A model generated the notes under the pieces. It saw only the letters and a list, made by a program, of their open reading frames with translations, was not told the origin of the DNA and did no database searches. A DNA stretch of 64,000 nt from Chitinophaga sp. YR573 (GTDB lineage Bacteria; Bacteroidota; Bacteroidia; Chitinophagales; Chitinophagaceae): NCBI RefSeq assembly GCF_900110995.1, contig NZ_FOJF01000002.1, positions 310,001 to 374,000 of the forward strand, given 5' to 3'. Below, in pieces: positions 26,010 to 35,553 of the stretch (its first letter is position 1; each line of letters opens with the position of its first letter). A program made the position numbers and the translations under genes.

Positions 26010-26039
26010 TTTGTGTTAACGATATTTTATATATGTTTG
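26010..26039 (+). promoter_or_regulatory. Consensus Bacteroidota promoter
   Basis: TTTG (26010-26013), an 18-bp gap and TATGTTTG (26032-26039) fit -33/-7 consensus exactly. The ATG of the YwqK-like gene is 54 bp further on. Confidence 0.7.
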
Positions 26040-26093
26040 TAGGAGGGGGCAATTTTTTACGCAGTCGGGAGGCGTTTTACCTTAACATAACCT

Positions 26094-26483
26094 ATGAATA
26101 CAGCAATAAAATGCATGTGCAGTTTAATGCTGTTTGTTGTAACAACCAGCTGTAACAACCAGAATATTAACGAATTTACCCTGCGGCAGATTATGCGGGA
26201 AGAAGATGGAACCGTATGCAAACGGGTATATACCATTCCCGATGTACCAGGACAAGAACTCGTAGAAGTTTATTTCAGAGACGGGAGATTAAAAGAACAG
26301 TATTATCGTAAAAATGGTAAGCTGAATGGCTGCCGGACGATTTATTATGCGAATGGTCAGTTATCTGAAACGGGTAACTGGCGCGATGACCAGCGGATTG
26401 GCGTATTTATGTATTACCGTATTGATGGCGTACTGGATTGTATGCAGAATTTTAGTTTGTTGGGGGATAGTATGAAGGAATAA
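26094..26483 (+). CDS. YwqK/MORN-repeat-like lipoprotein
   Basis: A 129-residue protein with signal peptide and lipobox VTTSC (Cys at about 20). The C-terminal half carries the repeated pattern of YwqK/MORN modules: VYFRDGRLKEQYYRKNGKLNG, then IYYANGQLSETGNWRDDQRIG, then VFMYYRIDGVLD. YwqK was named as an antitoxin in Bacillus, but such repeats are widespread in Bacteroidota lipoproteins and no toxin gene is recognisable here. It has its own consensus promoter and is followed 25 bp later by another small secreted protein. Function unknown. Confidence 0.75.
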   Translation: MNTAIKCMCSLMLFVVTTSCNNQNINEFTLRQIMREEDGTVCKRVYTIPDVPGQELVEVYFRDGRLKEQYYRKNGKLNGCRTIYYANGQLSETGNWRDDQRIGVFMYYRIDGVLDCMQNFSLLGDSMKE

Positions 26484-26508
26484 TATTTATTTACCCATAA
26501 CCCTTACC

Positions 26509-27009
26509 ATGAAGACCACGATTTTATTTTTCATGTTGCTGCTTAATTTGTCAGCCCTTAATGGACAAACTATATGCGCAATAGCAAAAGAACCTAAAAC
26601 CTATTACACAGCCCTGAAATCTACCAGCCTAATCTCAGATGATAATTGCAGTTTTAAAGTATTGGACTCATTAAGAGACTATGTTATCAGAGATAATGAT
26701 ACCACTGCATTAGTGATCCTGAATAAGATGGCAGCTAAATTTGTAGGTACAGCAGCAGAAGCCCTGGATAATATTGCCGCTGCAATCTTTCATCAGAATC
26801 TGCCTTTCCTCCTGTGGTTCTGTGATGCCAATAAAAACAGTTCTATTGAAAGGACAGTCATCCTCGGTCTTAGCATAGAGGTATATGTTGATAAAGAGAA
26901 GGCAAAAGAGCGGATTAATAAAGAAGCTGCTACCGGTAAAAGTACATTAACACTTAGCCCATCCCAGATAAAAATACTCAACCGCATAATAAGTAGCATA
27001 GATGGTTAA
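26509..27009 (+). CDS. Secreted hypothetical protein
   Basis: A 166-residue protein with a clear signal peptide (about 1-19, LFFMLLLNLSALNG). The mature part is mainly helical with no family recognised. Two features can be seen: a Cys pair (about residues 22 and 46), and a C-terminal segment (TLTLSPSQIKILNRIISSIDG). It lies 25 bp after the YwqK-like gene and 30 bp before the M14 peptidase gene on the same strand, so the three could be one transcript. No function can be proposed. Confidence 0.65.
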   Translation: MKTTILFFMLLLNLSALNGQTICAIAKEPKTYYTALKSTSLISDDNCSFKVLDSLRDYVIRDNDTTALVILNKMAAKFVGTAAEALDNIAAAIFHQNLPFLLWFCDANKNSSIERTVILGLSIEVYVDKEKAKERINKEAATGKSTLTLSPSQIKILNRIISSIDG

Positions 27010-27039
27010 AATATCTATCTTAGTAGCATAAATTGCTGG

Positions 27040-29538
27040 ATGTATATGCGCAAAGTATTGTTGTCTGCTGTATGGATGATCTTCATGTTATCAGGTTTCG
27101 CCCAATCGTTGCAAACACCTGAACAATTCCTCGGTTACCCTTTAGGCAGCCAGTTCACCCCTCATTACAAAGTACTTGAATATTTCAAGGCTGTAGCCGC
27201 CGTTACGCCTAACATGCAGCTGGTACAATATGGTACTACCTACGAAGGCCGTCCGCTGATGCTGGCTACCATAACCTCTCCGGAGAACTTCGGTAAACTG
27301 GAACAGATCAGACAACATAACCTGGAACTGGCTGGAGGAAACGGGAAGACGGCCAACGGAGACCCTGTCATCGTATGGCTTAGCTACAACGTACACGGGA
27401 ATGAAGCCGTATCCTCAGAAGCGGCTATGCTTACCCTGTATAAACTGGCGCAGAAGGATCAGCAATGGCTGAAAAATACGGTGGTCATCATAGATCCCTG
27501 CCTCAATCCGGATGGCAGAGAACGTTACGTGAACTTCTACAACCAGGTACATACGAAGATGATTGATCCGGAGTTATTCGGAAGAGAACATCATGAACCA
27601 TGGCCGGGTGGACGTGCCAATCACTATTACTTTGACCTTAACCGCGACTGGGCCTGGCAAACACAAACAGAATCCCGTCAAAGGATATTACAATACAACC
27701 GCTGGATGCCACAGGTACATGTGGATTTTCATGAACAATCCATTAACGCTCCCTATTACTTTGCCCCGGCAGCAGAACCTTTACATGAGGTGATCAAGCC
27801 ATGGCAAAGGGATATGCAGATCCTTATCGGTAAAAACAACGCTAAATACTTCGATAACGAAGGCTGGTTATACTTCACAAAAGAAGTATTCGATATGTTC
27901 TATCCCAGCTACGGAGATACCTATCCCACCTACAACGGGGCTATCGGTATGACTTACGAACAGGGTGGTGGTGGCCACGCCGGTATCGCTGCGCTGAAAG
28001 AAGACGGAGATACATTAACGTTATCCCAGCGCATTGCTCATCATCTCACAACCGGCTTATCTACTGTAGAAATATCCTCTCAACAGGCGAATGAATTACT
28101 GTCTGATTTCACACACTACTTTTACGAAGCCGTACATACTCCCGAAGGACCTTTCAATGCTTATGTAATAAAGGCCGCAGGGAATACCGAAAAACTGGCC
28201 AGTTTGGCCACATTGTTAAACAATAACAATATCCGTTTCGGATACGGCGCCGCTGTAAATAAAGCTACCGGCTTCAATTATTTTAATGGTAAAACAGAAG
28301 GGTTTACGATAGAAAAGGAAGACCTGGTGATCAACGCAGCACAACCCCGCTCTAATTTACTACGTGTATTATTTGAGCCGGATTCCCATCTCAATGATTC
28401 CATTACATACGATATCACTGCCTGGGCTTTACCATATGCTTACGGCTTGCCCAGTTATGCATTAAAGCAATCATTAGAACCTGCAACAGACAGCTTCCCT
28501 GCTGCTAATAATACTTACCTGGCAGCTGCTAAACCATACGCTTACCTGGCCCGCTGGAACAGTATTAAAGATGTGAAATTCCTGGCAGCACTGCTGCAAA
28601 AGAAGATCATGGTACGTTATGCCGAAGAGCCTTTCACAGCAGGAGGCAAGGCCTTCCCCGCAGGAACACTCATCATTACAAGATCCGGTAACGGGGCTCA
28701 TTTTGATGAAGATGTAACCGCACTGGCGAACAAGTTTAAAACAGGACTGGATATAGTAGGTACCGGATTTGTAGAAAAAGGAATGGACTTTGGCTCTGAT
28801 AAAGTACATTATATTAAACCGGTACGTGTAGCCGTTGTAATGGGAGATGGTATTTCTTCCCTCGCTGCCGGTGAAGTATGGCATTTCTTTGAACAACAGA
28901 TCGGTTATCCGATCACTGTGATTGATGAACAAAACCTGGACGCAGTAAACTGGAAAAACATTGATGTACTGATTTTACCGGATGGTACCTATAAATATCT
29001 GGGTGAAAAAGAAGCAACGGGCCGGTTGAAAGACTGGATTTCCGCTGGTGGAAAGTTAATTGCTATGCAGGATGCACTCAGCCAGATCGCTACTTTAGAC
29101 TGGGGCATTAAAATGAAAAAACGTGATGAAGATATCCTGGAGAAGAAAGATGAATATGGCTTGGTGAAACCTTATGCCAACAGAGAAAGGGAAAGCGTAA
29201 AACAGATGATTCCCGGCGCAATCTATAAAGTACAACTGGATAATACTCACCCTTTAGCTTTTGGTTTCCCGGATACATATTACACCCTTAAACAGGATAG
29301 CAAAATATATGAATTCCTGGAAGATGGTGGCTGGAATGTGGGCGTACTGAAAAAGGATAATTACCTCAGCGGATTTGTAGGCACAGAAACACGTAAGAGG
29401 CTGAAAGATGGATTACTCTTCGGTGTAAAAGAAATCGGTGAAGGTAAAATTGTGATGATAGCAGATGACGTATTATTCCGCAGTTTCTGGGAAAACGGTA
29501 AGCTGCTGTTCGGTAATGCTGTTTTTATGGTGTATTAA
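27040..29538 (+). CDS. M14-family zinc carboxypeptidase
   Basis: An exported metallopeptidase of 832 residues with a signal peptide (about 1-22). The M14 zinc ligands are visible: His119 and Glu122 in NVHGNEAVSSEA, and His231 in VHVDFHEQS. DPCLNPDGRERYV and DLNRDWAWQTQ match substrate-binding loops. TYEQGGGGHAG near residue 310 probably supplies the catalytic glutamate. The C-terminal ~400 residues form extra domains, including a glutamine-amidotransferase-like fold (VRVAVVMGDGISSLAAGEVWHF). A second ATG at 27046 is equally possible. The stop codon overlaps that of the convergent thioredoxin-like gene. Confidence 0.9.
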   Translation: MYMRKVLLSAVWMIFMLSGFAQSLQTPEQFLGYPLGSQFTPHYKVLEYFKAVAAVTPNMQLVQYGTTYEGRPLMLATITSPENFGKLEQIRQHNLELAGGNGKTANGDPVIVWLSYNVHGNEAVSSEAAMLTLYKLAQKDQQWLKNTVVIIDPCLNPDGRERYVNFYNQVHTKMIDPELFGREHHEPWPGGRANHYYFDLNRDWAWQTQTESRQRILQYNRWMPQVHVDFHEQSINAPYYFAPAAEPLHEVIKPWQRDMQILIGKNNAKYFDNEGWLYFTKEVFDMFYPSYGDTYPTYNGAIGMTYEQGGGGHAGIAALKEDGDTLTLSQRIAHHLTTGLSTVEISSQQANELLSDFTHYFYEAVHTPEGPFNAYVIKAAGNTEKLASLATLLNNNNIRFGYGAAVNKATGFNYFNGKTEGFTIEKEDLVINAAQPRSNLLRVLFEPDSHLNDSITYDITAWALPYAYGLPSYALKQSLEPATDSFPAANNTYLAAAKPYAYLARWNSIKDVKFLAALLQKKIMVRYAEEPFTAGGKAFPAGTLIITRSGNGAHFDEDVTALANKFKTGLDIVGTGFVEKGMDFGSDKVHYIKPVRVAVVMGDGISSLAAGEVWHFFEQQIGYPITVIDEQNLDAVNWKNIDVLILPDGTYKYLGEKEATGRLKDWISAGGKLIAMQDALSQIATLDWGIKMKKRDEDILEKKDEYGLVKPYANRERESVKQMIPGAIYKVQLDNTHPLAFGFPDTYYTLKQDSKIYEFLEDGGWNVGVLKKDNYLSGFVGTETRKRLKDGLLFGVKEIGEGKIVMIADDVLFRSFWENGKLLFGNAVFMVY

Positions 29539-30122
29539 AATCTTTTGATATTACATCCGATAGTCGCTGTAGTATTCACTTTCAGCGGCTTATTGGCCAG
29601 CATATCGTTAATCGCGTTATTCAGGTGACGGCTTTTTACCGCGTCTGCATTGCCTGGATTATCGTCTATTGCACCTTTATATACCAGTTTAGCATTCTGG
29701 TTAAAAAGATAACATTCAGGCGTATGCGTAGCTTCGAAAGCATCCGCCAGTTCTCCCTTATTATCAGCTACATAATACCAGGTGTATTGTTGCTCTGCAG
29801 CATATGTTTTCATAGCGTCAAACTGCTCCCTGCTGCTGTTGGCATTCACCAGTACCACGCCTATATTATTACTCAGCGCATAACGGCAGATCTCCTGTGT
29901 TCTTGCCTTATTCCTTTCTATATAAGGACAGGCATTACCGGAAAACATTACCAGTATTCCATTGCTTTTTTTAGCCTGATTAAATGTAATATCCTTACCT
30001 GAAACATCATGAAGAAGCAGGTCTGCTTTAGGAAGGGGGGCGCCTATTTCAAGTGGCAAATCAGGCACACTGGCGTAGGTGAGCCACGAACAAATGAACA
30101 GTTGAGAGCAAATTTTTAACAT
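29535..30122 (-). CDS. Secreted thioredoxin-like/redoxin protein
   Basis: About 195 residues from the ATG at 30122, chosen because it gives a proper signal peptide (MLKICSQLFICSWLTYASV). Fold pattern: GAPLPKADLLLHDVSGKDIT, then ILVMFSGNACPYIERNK at the position of the thioredoxin active site. It keeps only a single cysteine (ACPY) in place of CxxC, then VVLVNANSSREQFDAM and TPECYLFNQNAKLVYKG. This single-Cys CPY variant is seen in AhpC/TSA-like Bacteroidota proteins. The role is possibly peroxide reduction or thiol exchange in the periplasm. The stop overlaps the convergent M14 gene by 4 bp. Confidence 0.8.
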   Translation of the reverse strand: MLKICSQLFICSWLTYASVPDLPLEIGAPLPKADLLLHDVSGKDITFNQAKKSNGILVMFSGNACPYIERNKARTQEICRYALSNNIGVVLVNANSSREQFDAMKTYAAEQQYTWYYVADNKGELADAFEATHTPECYLFNQNAKLVYKGAIDDNPGNADAVKSRHLNNAINDMLANKPLKVNTTATIGCNIKRF

Positions 30123-30193
30123 AAACTCAAGATATAGGTACGTACTAAAGGGCCACAACACTACATTAAATACAATCTAAAGATACGGATTTT

Positions 30194-31132
30194 TTATAAT
30201 TTATCGTGGGCTGGGGTCTCCCTGAGGATCCTGATACTCGCATTCAGCTCAAAACCAACGAGTAAGATGAAAGAGTAGAAATAAACGGATAACATCAGGA
30301 TGATGATAGTGCCGATAGAGCCGTAGATCTTGTTATAGTTACTGAAGTTATTAACGAAATAGGAGAATAGGATGGTGACGAGGATCATCAGCATGGTTGC
30401 AAAAGTAGACCCTGCGGTAATGAATTTCCACTTTTTGGTAGTGGCGGGTACAAAGCGGTAGATCACAGACAGGGTAGAAAAAAAGAGCAATCCTATCAAG
30501 ATCCAGCGGGTAACATCTGCCAGGGAGAGAATCTTTTTGTTAGTGATACCTAAGGCATCAAAGATGAACCTTAATACGGTTCCCTGGGCAATGATAAGGA
30601 TGACCGTCAGCAGTAGCAGGAACACGAGAATAACGGTGATTCTCAGGGCCGTTAAACGTTTCTGCCACCATTTCCTTCTCCTGAAACCGGGAGATTTTTT
30701 ATTAAAGGCGCGCATCAGACCCATTACAGCATTGGAAGAGGCAAAGAATCCCATCACGAACGCAATGGATAACAGCCCGTTACGATGTGTATACAGGAAG
30801 TCATGGATCATATCGCGTACAATAATGTAGGTATTGTAGTTGGGCGTTACATCTTCTGCCAGTTCGTAGAGGGTAGGTTCTACATTCTTCATGGGAATGT
30901 AGGGCACCAGTGTGAACAGGAAGATAAAGAAGGGGGGAATGGCCAGCAGGAAGTTGAATGAAATAGCTGCTGCCCTTTCCCCCAGGCTTTTATTACGGGT
31001 TTCTTTCAGGAAAAACTTGACTACATCGTAAAATGGCAGTCCTTCAAAGCCGGGTAACACAAGCGTTTTGCTTCTGTTAACCACACTGCGGACTGGTTTT
31101 GAATTGAGTACAAGTCTTTCCGGTCTGAACAT
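30194..31132 (-). CDS. YihY/BrkB family inner-membrane protein
   Basis: A 312-residue integral membrane protein with about six transmembrane segments (for example FLLAIPPFFIFLFTLVPYIP, TVILVFLLLLTVILIIAQGT, IIILMLSVYFYSFILLVGFELNASI). GERAAAISFNFLLAIPPFF is the family signature. It was formerly annotated ribonuclease BN; that assignment belongs to a different protein, so no nuclease activity should be assumed. It starts 4 bp after the mltG stop, so the two are co-transcribed. Confidence 0.9.
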   Translation of the reverse strand: MFRPERLVLNSKPVRSVVNRSKTLVLPGFEGLPFYDVVKFFLKETRNKSLGERAAAISFNFLLAIPPFFIFLFTLVPYIPMKNVEPTLYELAEDVTPNYNTYIIVRDMIHDFLYTHRNGLLSIAFVMGFFASSNAVMGLMRAFNKKSPGFRRRKWWQKRLTALRITVILVFLLLLTVILIIAQGTVLRFIFDALGITNKKILSLADVTRWILIGLLFFSTLSVIYRFVPATTKKWKFITAGSTFATMLMILVTILFSYFVNNFSNYNKIYGSIGTIIILMLSVYFYSFILLVGFELNASIRILRETPAHDKL

Positions 31133-31136
31133 AATT

Positions 31137-32195
31137 TTATATTCCTCTTGCGTTTAACGCCGCCTGGTATGCTCTGGCATTCTTCATGTGATCTGCATAG
31201 TTAGCTGCAAAGGCATGATAACCGGAGAAGTCCCATTTGGCGCAGAAATAGAGGTAGTCTGTTTCCGGGGTATTCAGCACGGCTTCCAGTGTTTTGATGG
31301 AAGGAGTACAGATAGGACCCGGAGGCAAACCCTCGTTACGGTACGTATTGTAAGGAGAGTCGAACAGCAGGTGAACTTCCCTGATTCTCCTCAGGCCAAA
31401 ATCCTGCAAAGCAAATTTCACGGTAGGATCTGCCTGCAGGCGCATTCCTTTACGGAAGCGGTTCAGGTATACACTGGAGATGAGCGGTTTCTCATCATTC
31501 TTATTACTTTCTTCTTCCACGATAGAGGCCAGGATGGTTACCTGGTTCATAGTGAGGCCCAGGTGTTGGGCAGATTCCCTACGGGCTTGTGTCCAGAATT
31601 CTTGTCTGCCTGCTTCTATCTTCTTAAAAGCATTTTCCGCAGAAGTATTCCAGTAAAACTCATAGCTGTTTGGAAGAACAGCACACATTACGGTGTTGGT
31701 ATCCACATTGAACTGGCGAAGATATACCTGATCATTGATTAAGGCCAGCAGGGTAGCAGAATCGGCTTCCAGGTTGGCGCATATCTTATGGATAAAGTCT
31801 TTTTTGGTACGCAGTTTTGTGATGGTAAGGGTCACTGGTGTTTGCTTGCCGGAACGCAGCAGTTTCACGATCTCAAAATTGCTCATTCCCCGGCTGATTT
31901 TGTATTTACCGGCTTTTACGTGCTGAGGATAACCCAGTTCACGCGCTACCCAGTCGAAGCTGCTGCGGCTGCGGATGATCTCCTGCTCTTCCAGTCCGTC
32001 CAGTACCCCTGAATAGGTACTGCCGGTGCGCACATAAAAGAATTTATTGTCTCCGAATGCTTTTGTATTAGGACCAAATGTACGGTAGCCAACATATACT
32101 AAAACGCCTGCTGCAAGACAGCACAAGGCAACCAGCAAACGTTTTACCCAGGGGGATTTTTGTTTCTTCTGTTTTGATTTACTCTTTTTTGCCAT
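31137..32195 (-). CDS. mltG: Endolytic peptidoglycan transglycosylase MltG
   Basis: Membrane-anchored lytic transglycosylase (YceG family) that cuts nascent glycan strands and sets their length. The ATG at 32195 is chosen, giving a Lys-rich cytoplasmic N-terminus (MAKKSKSKQKK) followed by one membrane helix (LLVALCCLAAGVLVYVGY); the upstream in-frame start is only a TTG. The LysM-like part contains RSRSSFDWVARELGYPQHVKAGKY. The catalytic domain carries ILASIVEEESNKNDEKPLI with the active-site Glu, then VYLNRFRKGMRLQADPTVKFA and GLPPGPICTPS. About 352 residues, the normal size. YihY lies 4 bp downstream. Confidence 0.94.
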   Translation of the reverse strand: MAKKSKSKQKKQKSPWVKRLLVALCCLAAGVLVYVGYRTFGPNTKAFGDNKFFYVRTGSTYSGVLDGLEEQEIIRSRSSFDWVARELGYPQHVKAGKYKISRGMSNFEIVKLLRSGKQTPVTLTITKLRTKKDFIHKICANLEADSATLLALINDQVYLRQFNVDTNTVMCAVLPNSYEFYWNTSAENAFKKIEAGRQEFWTQARRESAQHLGLTMNQVTILASIVEEESNKNDEKPLISSVYLNRFRKGMRLQADPTVKFALQDFGLRRIREVHLLFDSPYNTYRNEGLPPGPICTPSIKTLEAVLNTPETDYLYFCAKWDFSGYHAFAANYADHMKNARAYQAALNARGI

Positions 32196-32215
32196 AGAGG
32201 GTAGGGTAGTATTCA

Positions 32216-32246
32216 ATAAAAAACCTCGCTTTTTGAGGGCGAGGTT
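32216..32246 (-). terminator. Rho-independent terminator after secG
   Basis: An 8-bp stem (AACCTCGC 32222-32229, complement 32239-32246) is followed by a T-run on the minus strand. It separates the miaB-to-secG operon from mltG. Confidence 0.8.
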
Positions 32247-32269
32247 CTACATTATCTTTATCAAACCGA

Positions 32270-32605
32270 TTATTTAGTCGGTTGAGGCGCAGGCGCAGGT
32301 GTCATTGGTGCTGAAGGCTGTACGGGAGCGCTACCAGCAGCTTGTTCCATGATGGTTTTAGGTTGTTTTGCCGCTGTTCCTTTTGTAATGAAGAAGGAAG
32401 AAGTAAGGCAAAGCACTGCGATAAGGGCAGCCAGTACCCATGTACCTTTTTCAAGTACATCTGTAGTCTGACGAACACCCATTACCTGGTTACCGAAACC
32501 ACCGAAAGAACCGGATAATCCACCACCTTTAGGGTTCTGCACCAGTACGAAAAAGCCTAACAGCACGCAGGCCAGGATGATTAATATACCGAAAATGAAT
32601 AACAT
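32270..32605 (-). CDS. secG: Preprotein translocase subunit SecG
   Basis: A 111-residue accessory subunit of the SecYEG channel. Two membrane helices (about 2-23 and 53-73) flank the conserved cytoplasmic loop LVQNPKGGGLSGSFGG. The Pro/Ala/Gln-rich C-terminal tail is a common extension in Bacteroidota. It is the last gene of the miaB, sigma-54 regulator, lptE, TPR, secG unit, starting 10 bp after the TPR gene stop and followed by a terminator. Confidence 0.95.
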   Translation of the reverse strand: MLFIFGILIILACVLLGFFVLVQNPKGGGLSGSFGGFGNQVMGVRQTTDVLEKGTWVLAALIAVLCLTSSFFITKGTAAKQPKTIMEQAAGSAPVQPSAPMTPAPAPQPTK

Positions 32606-32615
32606 AATATATGCG

Positions 32616-33680
32616 TTAATTATTGTCTGTTAGTAACTGTAAATCCTTAATCTTTTGCGCAAAATAAGCGCTTTTGTTGGGATTAAGCAAACTTAATTTT
32701 TGATATATGTGGATGGCCGTTTGGTACTGCCTTTGCTTCGCCCAGATTTCCGCCAGTGTTTCAGAAACAACGTCGTCTGTAAGGGTGATAGACTCCATGG
32801 CCATCTTTTCTACCGCCTCGGAAACTTCAGGATCAAAGTCTTCATAACTACGCTTTAACTCCTTGTGATATTGCTCTTTAGTAGCCTTTTCCGAGAAAGT
32901 ATGTTTGATATCTTTCAACCAGGAAGTGAAGCTCTTCATTTCAGAAGCGCCTTTTTCATTGAGTACTTCGGCCTGTTCAGGCTCTTTCAGGCGTTTATAG
33001 GCGAAGTAGTCATCAGTATATAAAGGCTGGTAAGTAAGGGTATTTTCCGCAGGACCCATTTCCAGCGGGAAGATTTTGATATCCTCATCCTCTATTCCGG
33101 TGTTTACAGTGGTATCAGCTATAGGCTTTATTACTGTAATAGGAGAAGGGGCTGCTTCCACCTCCGGCGCTTTATAAACCGTTTCCGGTGTTTCGTATAA
33201 AATTTCAGGTTCAGGAGCAACGTAAACAGGCTCTGGTGCTACGTAAGCAGGTTCCGGAGCTGCATAAACGGGTTCAGACGGTTCATCTACCACTATTTCC
33301 TTATCAGAAATAGTAATAAACTCCTCTTTCTCTGGTGTTAAAAGAGATTCGTCCAGTAAAGGAACATATGCAGCAGGTTGTTCCGGTTCAACAGGTTTTA
33401 CCGGTTCAGGAACAACGGGTACTTCAGGAGCTACAACAGCCTTTGCTTCATCACTGGTAATGAACCGGTAGAAGTAATGCATGTTGGTACTGTACAACTG
33501 CGCTGTTTTAACGGCCGGAGCCAGCAGATTGCGTTGTACGGTATATTGTTTTTTGGCAAGAAGCAGGCGTGCAGTAGTAAAGTACGGATACGACGTTACC
33601 AGCTGCTCTAAAGCTGCCTCATCCACCTGCTTAATATCAGGTTCCTGGAAGATATGCTGAATGATCCTGTTCGCGGTCAT
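32616..33680 (-). CDS. TPR-like protein with Pro/Glu-rich central linker
   Basis: A 354-residue conserved Bacteroidota protein without signal peptide. The N-terminus (about 1-70) is helical (IIQHIFQEPDIKQVDEAALEQLVTSYPYF). The middle (about 90-190) is low complexity with repeated YVAPEP-type units. The C-terminus (about 290-350) looks like one or two tetratricopeptide helices pairs (SETLAEIWAKQRQYQTAIHIYQKLSLLNP). Position between lptE and secG is conserved in related bacteria, suggesting an envelope-associated role, but no function is established. Confidence 0.72.
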   Translation of the reverse strand: MTANRIIQHIFQEPDIKQVDEAALEQLVTSYPYFTTARLLLAKKQYTVQRNLLAPAVKTAQLYSTNMHYFYRFITSDEAKAVVAPEVPVVPEPVKPVEPEQPAAYVPLLDESLLTPEKEEFITISDKEIVVDEPSEPVYAAPEPAYVAPEPVYVAPEPEILYETPETVYKAPEVEAAPSPITVIKPIADTTVNTGIEDEDIKIFPLEMGPAENTLTYQPLYTDDYFAYKRLKEPEQAEVLNEKGASEMKSFTSWLKDIKHTFSEKATKEQYHKELKRSYEDFDPEVSEAVEKMAMESITLTDDVVSETLAEIWAKQRQYQTAIHIYQKLSLLNPNKSAYFAQKIKDLQLLTDNN

Positions 33681-33723
33681 ATGCTGCTAAAGTATGAAAA
33701 AAAATCAAATATGTATCAAGTAC

Positions 33724-34236
33724 TTACCAGTTAGCATAAGCTTTATTAAAGATATCATCCACCACTCCCGGAATGATCGTATTCTCCAGCAATCCATTCT
33801 CTACTGCGCTGGGCAGCTGGGTAGCCGGGAATTCCGCCGGACGGGTAAAAGACTGGGTAAAACCCTTCTTATCACCTACTCTTTTAATAAAAGTGATGCT
33901 TACGGTTACGTTCAGACGAGAAGTGGAGGCTTTATCCACATTGGTAACAGCGGCGTTACTGAATGAATAACCTGTAATAGACCCTTTGAACTCGTAATCA
34001 GCATTATCCTCATTGGTTTGGGTAAGCCTGGTTTGCGACTGGATCTTGGTACGCAGCTTTTCAGTCAGGTTCTGGCTTAAAGTCGGGTTATTGATAGGTG
34101 CCCTGTTCTCAATAAACCGCACATTCACTGTTTTAGCCCCAGGATCTATACTGGCACCGGAAGCTGAGTATTTTACGGAGCATCCGCCCAATACCAGCAG
34201 CATATTTATCGCGATAAGTAGTCTGATCATTTTCAT
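33724..34236 (-). CDS. lptE: LptE-family lipoprotein
   Basis: A 170-residue outer-membrane lipoprotein with lipobox VLGGC (Cys at about 19). It corresponds to the Bacteroidota LptE family thought to partner LptD in placing lipopolysaccharide in the outer membrane. PALSQ-like NNPTLSQNLTEKLRTKIQSQT and YEFKGSITGYSFSN match the beta/helix layout of the family. Its ATG shares a base with the sigma-54 regulator stop (TAATG), so translation is probably coupled. Divergent from proteobacterial LptE, so identity rests on the Bacteroidota subfamily and the conserved operon. Confidence 0.82.
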   Translation of the reverse strand: MKMIRLLIAINMLLVLGGCSVKYSASGASIDPGAKTVNVRFIENRAPINNPTLSQNLTEKLRTKIQSQTRLTQTNEDNADYEFKGSITGYSFSNAAVTNVDKASTSRLNVTVSITFIKRVGDKKGFTQSFTRPAEFPATQLPSAVENGLLENTIIPGVVDDIFNKAYANW

Positions 34237-35483
34237 TATTCGTTGATGTTGTATTCTTTCAGTTTCCTGTACAAAGTTCTTTCAGAAATACCTAAATCCA
34301 ACGCGGCATCTTTCCTTTTTCCCTTATGTTTTTTCAGGGCTTTTACAATGAGTTCTTTTTCCTTGTCGGCTATAGATAATGTTTCTTCCACTTCTTCGTG
34401 GTGATCTATCTTATTATTATCCTGTAAGATAAAAGGCTGAGGGGAAGATAATGCGGTAGAACTGTTGCTGGTGACTACTTCCTGTTGCGGGTGGAAGTTG
34501 TGCATCACATGATTATCCTGGAAGTTGTTATTGTGTACGATGTTAGGATTCTGCAGGATATCAAAGAACATCTTCTTCAATTCCGTTACATCCTTTTTCA
34601 TATCAAAAAACAGCTTGTAAAGAATATCCCTTTCGCTGGCAAAGTCGCTGTTACCGTTGGATTGTGGTCCGGCCAGCATAGGCAGGCGGGATGTTTCCTG
34701 TATTTCCGGTAAAAAGCGTCTTAATTCCTTGGCATTTACCAGTTTATCTACTGCCAGTACAGAAATCTGTTCTGCCATGTTCTTCAGTTCACGTACGTTA
34801 CCTCTCCAGGGGTAATTCACCAGGATATCCCGGGCTTCATCATCCAGCTGTATAGAAGGTGATTTATAACGTTCGGAGAAGTCTACACAGAATTTGCGGA
34901 ACAGCAGGTAAATATCCTCTTTTCTGTCGCGCAGGGAAGGGACCCTGATAGGCACTGTATTTAAACGGTAGTAGAGGTCTTCCCGGAACTTACCCTGCTG
35001 TGTATGGTCCAGCAGATCGCGGTTAGTAGCGGTAATCACCCTTACATCTGTTTTCTGTACTTTGGAAGATCCTACTCTTATGTATTCTCCTGTTTCCAGT
35101 ACGCGTAGTAAACGGGCCTGGGTACCGAGGGGCATTTCCCCGATTTCATCCAGGAAAATGGTACCACCACTTACGGTTTCAAAGTAACCTTTGCGGCTGT
35201 CTACGGCACCGGTAAAGGAGCCTTTTTCGTGACCAAATAATTCAGAGTCGATGGTGCCTTCCGGAATAGCGCCGCAGTTAACGGCGATAAATGGGTTATG
35301 TTTCCGGGCACTCAGGGAGTGGATAATATTGGAAAACACTTCTTTACCAACGCCGCTTTCTCCCACAATCAATACGGTAAGATCCGTATTGGCCACCTGT
35401 ATTGCTACCTGCAGCGCATAATTCAATGCGGGGGAGTTTCCTATAATGCCAAATCTGTTTTTAATGGACTGTATGTTATCCAT
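34236..35483 (-). CDS. Sigma-54-dependent AAA+ transcriptional regulator
   Basis: A 415-residue bacterial enhancer-binding protein lacking an N-terminal receiver or sensor domain. The AAA+ domain (about 12-240) has Walker A GESGVGKE, the sigma-54 contact loop as GSFTGA, Walker B GGTIFLDEIGE and the arginine-finger region REDLYYRLN. A Gln/Asn/His-rich linker (about 320-360) leads to a Fis-type helix-turn-helix (KHKGKRKDAALDLGISERTLYRKLKEYNI). With no sensor domain, activity may be controlled by partner proteins or expression level. It is located between miaB and lptE in a conserved Bacteroidota operon; its targets are unknown. Confidence 0.93.
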   Translation of the reverse strand: MDNIQSIKNRFGIIGNSPALNYALQVAIQVANTDLTVLIVGESGVGKEVFSNIIHSLSARKHNPFIAVNCGAIPEGTIDSELFGHEKGSFTGAVDSRKGYFETVSGGTIFLDEIGEMPLGTQARLLRVLETGEYIRVGSSKVQKTDVRVITATNRDLLDHTQQGKFREDLYYRLNTVPIRVPSLRDRKEDIYLLFRKFCVDFSERYKSPSIQLDDEARDILVNYPWRGNVRELKNMAEQISVLAVDKLVNAKELRRFLPEIQETSRLPMLAGPQSNGNSDFASERDILYKLFFDMKKDVTELKKMFFDILQNPNIVHNNNFQDNHVMHNFHPQQEVVTSNSSTALSSPQPFILQDNNKIDHHEEVEETLSIADKEKELIVKALKKHKGKRKDAALDLGISERTLYRKLKEYNINE

Positions 35484-35553
35484 ATCCTTAGTTTATCCTT
35501 TTGCCTTGCCCGAAGGAACAACAAAAGGAGCAGTGATCCAATAATTTATCTCT

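Noticed and set aside
26094..27009. Toxin-antitoxin pair formed by the YwqK-like protein and its neighbour
   Set aside because: Both proteins have export signals, and the neighbour shows no toxin fold or motif; the YwqK name alone is not evidence.
30194..31132. Ribonuclease BN
   Set aside because: The old name for YihY proteins; the sequence is a polytopic membrane protein without nuclease motifs.
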